From Chitinophagaceae bacterium (GTDB lineage: Bacteria > Bacteroidota > Bacteroidia > Chitinophagales > Chitinophagaceae): a DNA stretch of 9,037 nt. The translations under genes were made by a program, and so were the position numbers. Within the stretch, counting starts at the first letter, position 1. Every line of letters starts with the position of its first letter. Positions 6,925-9,037 of the stretch are shown in pieces. The stretch lies in assembly GCA_947472635.1 (NCBI GenBank), contig CANJDY010000092.1, positions 1-9,037 of the forward strand, read 5' to 3'. The notes under the pieces were generated by a model. It made no database searches, had not been told where the DNA came from, and saw only the letters and a list, made by a program, of their open reading frames with translations.

Positions 6925-8091
6925 ATGAAAAGAAAATTACGAATGGGAATGATTGGAGGTGGAAAAGACGCCTTCATTGGATCAATTCATCGGTATGCCT
7001 CCAATATGGACGGTTTAGTTGAATTGGTATGTGGTGCGTTAAGCATTAATCCGGAAATTGCAAAAGACTCTGGCCAATCCTTATTTCTTCCAGAAGATAG
7101 AATTTACCTTACTTACCAAGAAATGATAGAGAAGGAAAGTTTGCAGCCTGCTGATAAAAGAATGGACTTCGTAACAATCGTTACGCCGAATTTTGCCCAT
7201 TTTGCCCCTGCAAAACTGGCTTTGGAAAATGGGTTTAATGTGGTGATTGAAAAGCCAATCACATTTTCATTAGAGGAAGCTAAAGAATTGAAAAAGCTAG
7301 TAGAAGAAACAGGGCTGGTCCTTTGTCTTACGCACACTTATTCAGGCTATCCAATGGTTAAGCAAGCAAAGGCAATGGTGAGCGATGGGATATTGGGAAA
7401 AATAAGAAAGGTATGGGTTGAATATCCTCAGGGTTGGTTGAGTAAATTATCCGAAAGAGAAGGTAACCAGCAAGCCGCTTGGAGAACCGATCCTAAAAGA
7501 AGCGGCAAGAGTGGCTGCATGGGAGATATAGGAACACATGCGGCTCACTTAGCAGAATATATAACTGGATTAAAAATTACGCAACTTTGTGCGGATTTGA
7601 ATATCATGGTAGATGGTAGAGCCCTAGATGATGATGGAAACGTATTATTGAAATTCGATAATGGAGCAGCAGGTGTACTGATGGCTTCTCAGGTAGCGGC
7701 AGGAGAAGAAAATGCACTAAAAATAAGGGTTTACGGAGAAAAGGGCGGTATCGAATGGGCACAAATGGAACCGAATACTTTGCTATTAAAATGGCTGGAT
7801 GCACCCACCCAAATACTTCGAGCTGGTTCAAATTACGGAGACCGACTTTCCACTTATGCTACCAACAGCTGTCGCACACCAGGTGGCCATCCAGAAGGAT
7901 ACCTAGAGGCATTTGCCAATATTTACAAAAATTTTGCGACTACCCTACAAGCAAAAATGAATGGCACCGAAGCTCCTAAAGAAGCGCTGGACTTTCCATC
8001 TGTAGCCGATGGAATCAGAGGGATGGCATTTATTGACAACGTGGTACTTTCCGCTCAATCAGAAAAAAAATGGACTGAATTTATCGTATAG
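6925..8091 (+). CDS. Gfo/Idh/MocA-family NAD(P)-dependent oxidoreductase
   Basis: This 388-residue protein has an N-terminal Rossmann fold with GMIGGGKDAFIG (residues 8-19), the conserved nucleotide-domain motif EKPIT (Glu109, Lys110, Pro111), and the active-site segment GDIGTHAAH (Asp201, His205, His208) in the C-terminal alpha/beta domain. Lys110, Asp201 and His205 are the likely catalytic set. No signal peptide or membrane segment is seen, so it is cytoplasmic. Members interconvert sugar or inositol hydroxyls and ketones; in non-hydrolytic glycoside pathways such enzymes reduce 3-keto-sugars. The ATG at 6925 gives the full nucleotide fold directly after the start; Met7 and Met9 are possible later starts but would cut into the first strand. 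It ends in TAG followed two codons later by an in-frame TAA. The next gene begins 101 bp downstream on the same strand. The exact substrate cannot be assigned. Confidence 0.88.
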   Translation: MKRKLRMGMIGGGKDAFIGSIHRYASNMDGLVELVCGALSINPEIAKDSGQSLFLPEDRIYLTYQEMIEKESLQPADKRMDFVTIVTPNFAHFAPAKLALENGFNVVIEKPITFSLEEAKELKKLVEETGLVLCLTHTYSGYPMVKQAKAMVSDGILGKIRKVWVEYPQGWLSKLSEREGNQQAAWRTDPKRSGKSGCMGDIGTHAAHLAEYITGLKITQLCADLNIMVDGRALDDDGNVLLKFDNGAAGVLMASQVAAGEENALKIRVYGEKGGIEWAQMEPNTLLLKWLDAPTQILRAGSNYGDRLSTYATNSCRTPGGHPEGYLEAFANIYKNFATTLQAKMNGTEAPKEALDFPSVADGIRGMAFIDNVVLSAQSEKKWTEFIV

Positions 8092-8192
8092 GGGGGCTAA
8101 GTTGCCAATTGTAGAATGAAAGTAAAAGATGTTTTTGTATTCAGCAGCTTTCAGTTATTAGTTAATAAATTATCACTATCAAATTATTTTAT

Positions 8193-9037
8193 ATGCAAAC
8201 AATCAAAGGTCCCGGTATATTTTTGGCGCAATTTGCAGGAGATACAGCTCCTTTCAATTCACTTCCTTCTATTTGTAAATGGGCAAAAGAAAAGGGGTTT
8301 ACTGGTGTTCAGATACCCACCTGGGATGCCCGACTGATCGATCTGCAAAAAGCTGCTGAAAGCAAAACCTATGCAGATGAAATCAAAGGCATTGTTGAAA
8401 ACGCCGGTTTGGAAATTACCGAATTGTCGACCCACTTACAGGGTCAATTGGTTGCCGTAAATCCTGCCTACGATACACTCTTCGACGGCTTTGCCCCTGC
8501 AGCTGTGCATGGTAATGCTACTGCCAGAACTGCTTGGGCAGTACAGCAACTCAAATACGCAGCCAAGGCGTCCCTACATCTTGGCTTGAATGCACACGCT
8601 ACTTTTAGTGGTGCCTTGCTTTGGCAGACCGTATATCCTTGGCCACAGCGCCCCGCAGGATTAGTGGAGACAGGCTTTACAGAATTGGCTAACCGATGGT
8701 TGCCTATTTTAAATGAATTTGACGAATGCGGAGTAGATGTATGCTACGAAATTCATCCAGGCGAGGATTTGCATGATGGCATTTCTTACGAAATGTTTTT
8801 GGAAAAAGTAAACAATCACCCACGTGCTTGCTTACTATACGACCCCTCCCATTTTGTATTGCAATGCCTCGATTACCTTGCTTATATTGACCATTACCAC
8901 CAGCGCATCAAAGCTTTTCATGTAAAAGACGCTGAATTCAACCCCACAGGTAAGCAAGGTGTGTATGGTGGATACCAAAGTTGGGTAAACCGAGCTGGGC
9001 GCTTCCGTTCATTAGGTGATGGTCAAGTTGATTTTAA
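8193..9037 (+). CDS. Cytoplasmic sugar phosphate isomerase/epimerase-type TIM barrel, 3' end outside the window
   Basis: The frame opens at ATG 8193 and is still open at the right edge after 281 full codons; the family is usually near 350 residues. It is an AP-endonuclease-2-like TIM barrel. Likely metal ligands are Glu186 (CYEIHPGED), Asp217 (YDPSHFVLQ) and His243 (AFHVKDAEF); the fourth, a C-terminal Glu, lies beyond the window. The Asp-to-His spacing of 26 equals that in keto-sugar 3-epimerases. The long stretch GKQGVYGGYQSW at about 254-265, followed by GRFRSLGDGQVDF at 269-281, marks a subfamily often annotated only as 'sugar phosphate isomerase/epimerase' beside Gfo/Idh/MocA genes. No export signal is present, in contrast to the TIM barrel of the divergent operon. 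The start was chosen because the barrel's first strand (GIFLAQFAG) begins at once after it; the upstream bases are A/T-rich without a Shine-Dalgarno match. Confidence 0.88.
   Translation, partial: MQTIKGPGIFLAQFAGDTAPFNSLPSICKWAKEKGFTGVQIPTWDARLIDLQKAAESKTYADEIKGIVENAGLEITELSTHLQGQLVAVNPAYDTLFDGFAPAAVHGNATARTAWAVQQLKYAAKASLHLGLNAHATFSGALLWQTVYPWPQRPAGLVETGFTELANRWLPILNEFDECGVDVCYEIHPGEDLHDGISYEMFLEKVNNHPRACLLYDPSHFVLQCLDYLAYIDHYHQRIKAFHVKDAEFNPTGKQGVYGGYQSWVNRAGRFRSLGDGQVDF

Noticed and set aside
8091..8100. Run of six G after the oxidoreductase stop as a frameshift site
   Set aside because: It lies after the stop codon, the protein already has a normal family length, and another in-frame stop follows two codons later.
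8116..8337. 73-codon plus-strand frame overlapping the start of the second TIM-barrel gene
   Set aside because: It runs into the TIM-barrel gene in a different frame, and its translation looks random beyond the overlap.
1..9037. CRISPR arrays, tRNA or rRNA genes, insertion sequences
   Set aside because: No regularly spaced repeats, no cloverleaf-like or rRNA-like segments, and no transposase-like reading frames were found.

Overview
The window most likely comes from a sugar-degrading member of the Bacteroidota, probably near Chitinophagaceae or Sphingobacteriaceae. The DNA is AT-rich, the start codons are preceded by A/T-rich stretches rather than clear Shine-Dalgarno sequences, and the proteins (sialate O-acetylesterase, FHS-type MFS transporter, GMC oxidoreductase with a Tat-borne small subunit, Gfo/Idh/MocA oxidoreductase, sugar isomerase-like TIM barrels) form a typical saccharide-utilisation set for that phylum. 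The exact taxon is inferred, not shown.

Layout. Minus strand, read right to left: an FHS/FucP-like MFS sugar transporter (6568-5357), a Tat-exported hydroxypyruvate-isomerase-like TIM barrel (5322-4432), the large GMC flavoprotein of a gluconate/glucoside dehydrogenase type complex (4383-2704) and its small Tat lipoprotein subunit (2683-2108). Gaps of 34, 48 and 20 bp suggest one operon. After a 310-bp spacer comes a secreted sialate O-acetylesterase (start 1797), whose C-terminus is cut off by the left edge. Plus strand: a 356-bp divergent intergenic region (6569-6924), a cytoplasmic Gfo/Idh/MocA oxidoreductase (6925-8091), and a second TIM-barrel isomerase/epimerase-type protein (from 8193), cut off by the right edge.

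How the genes may work together. The set fits a non-hydrolytic, oxidative glycoside pathway. The GMC/small-subunit pair would oxidise a sugar or glycoside in the periplasm, perhaps at C3 as in glucoside 3-dehydrogenases. The exported TIM barrel would act on the keto-sugar by isomerisation, elimination or hydration. The MFS protein would import the product, and the cytoplasmic Gfo/Idh/MocA enzyme and second TIM barrel would reduce or rearrange it. The esterase could remove acetyl groups from the substrate. The enzyme families are well supported; the joint pathway and its substrate are inference. Inositol or polyol catabolism is the main alternative.

No RNA gene, CRISPR array, insertion sequence or phage gene was seen. 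The non-coding spacers hold only weak promoter-like matches, inverted repeats and one possible gene remnant.
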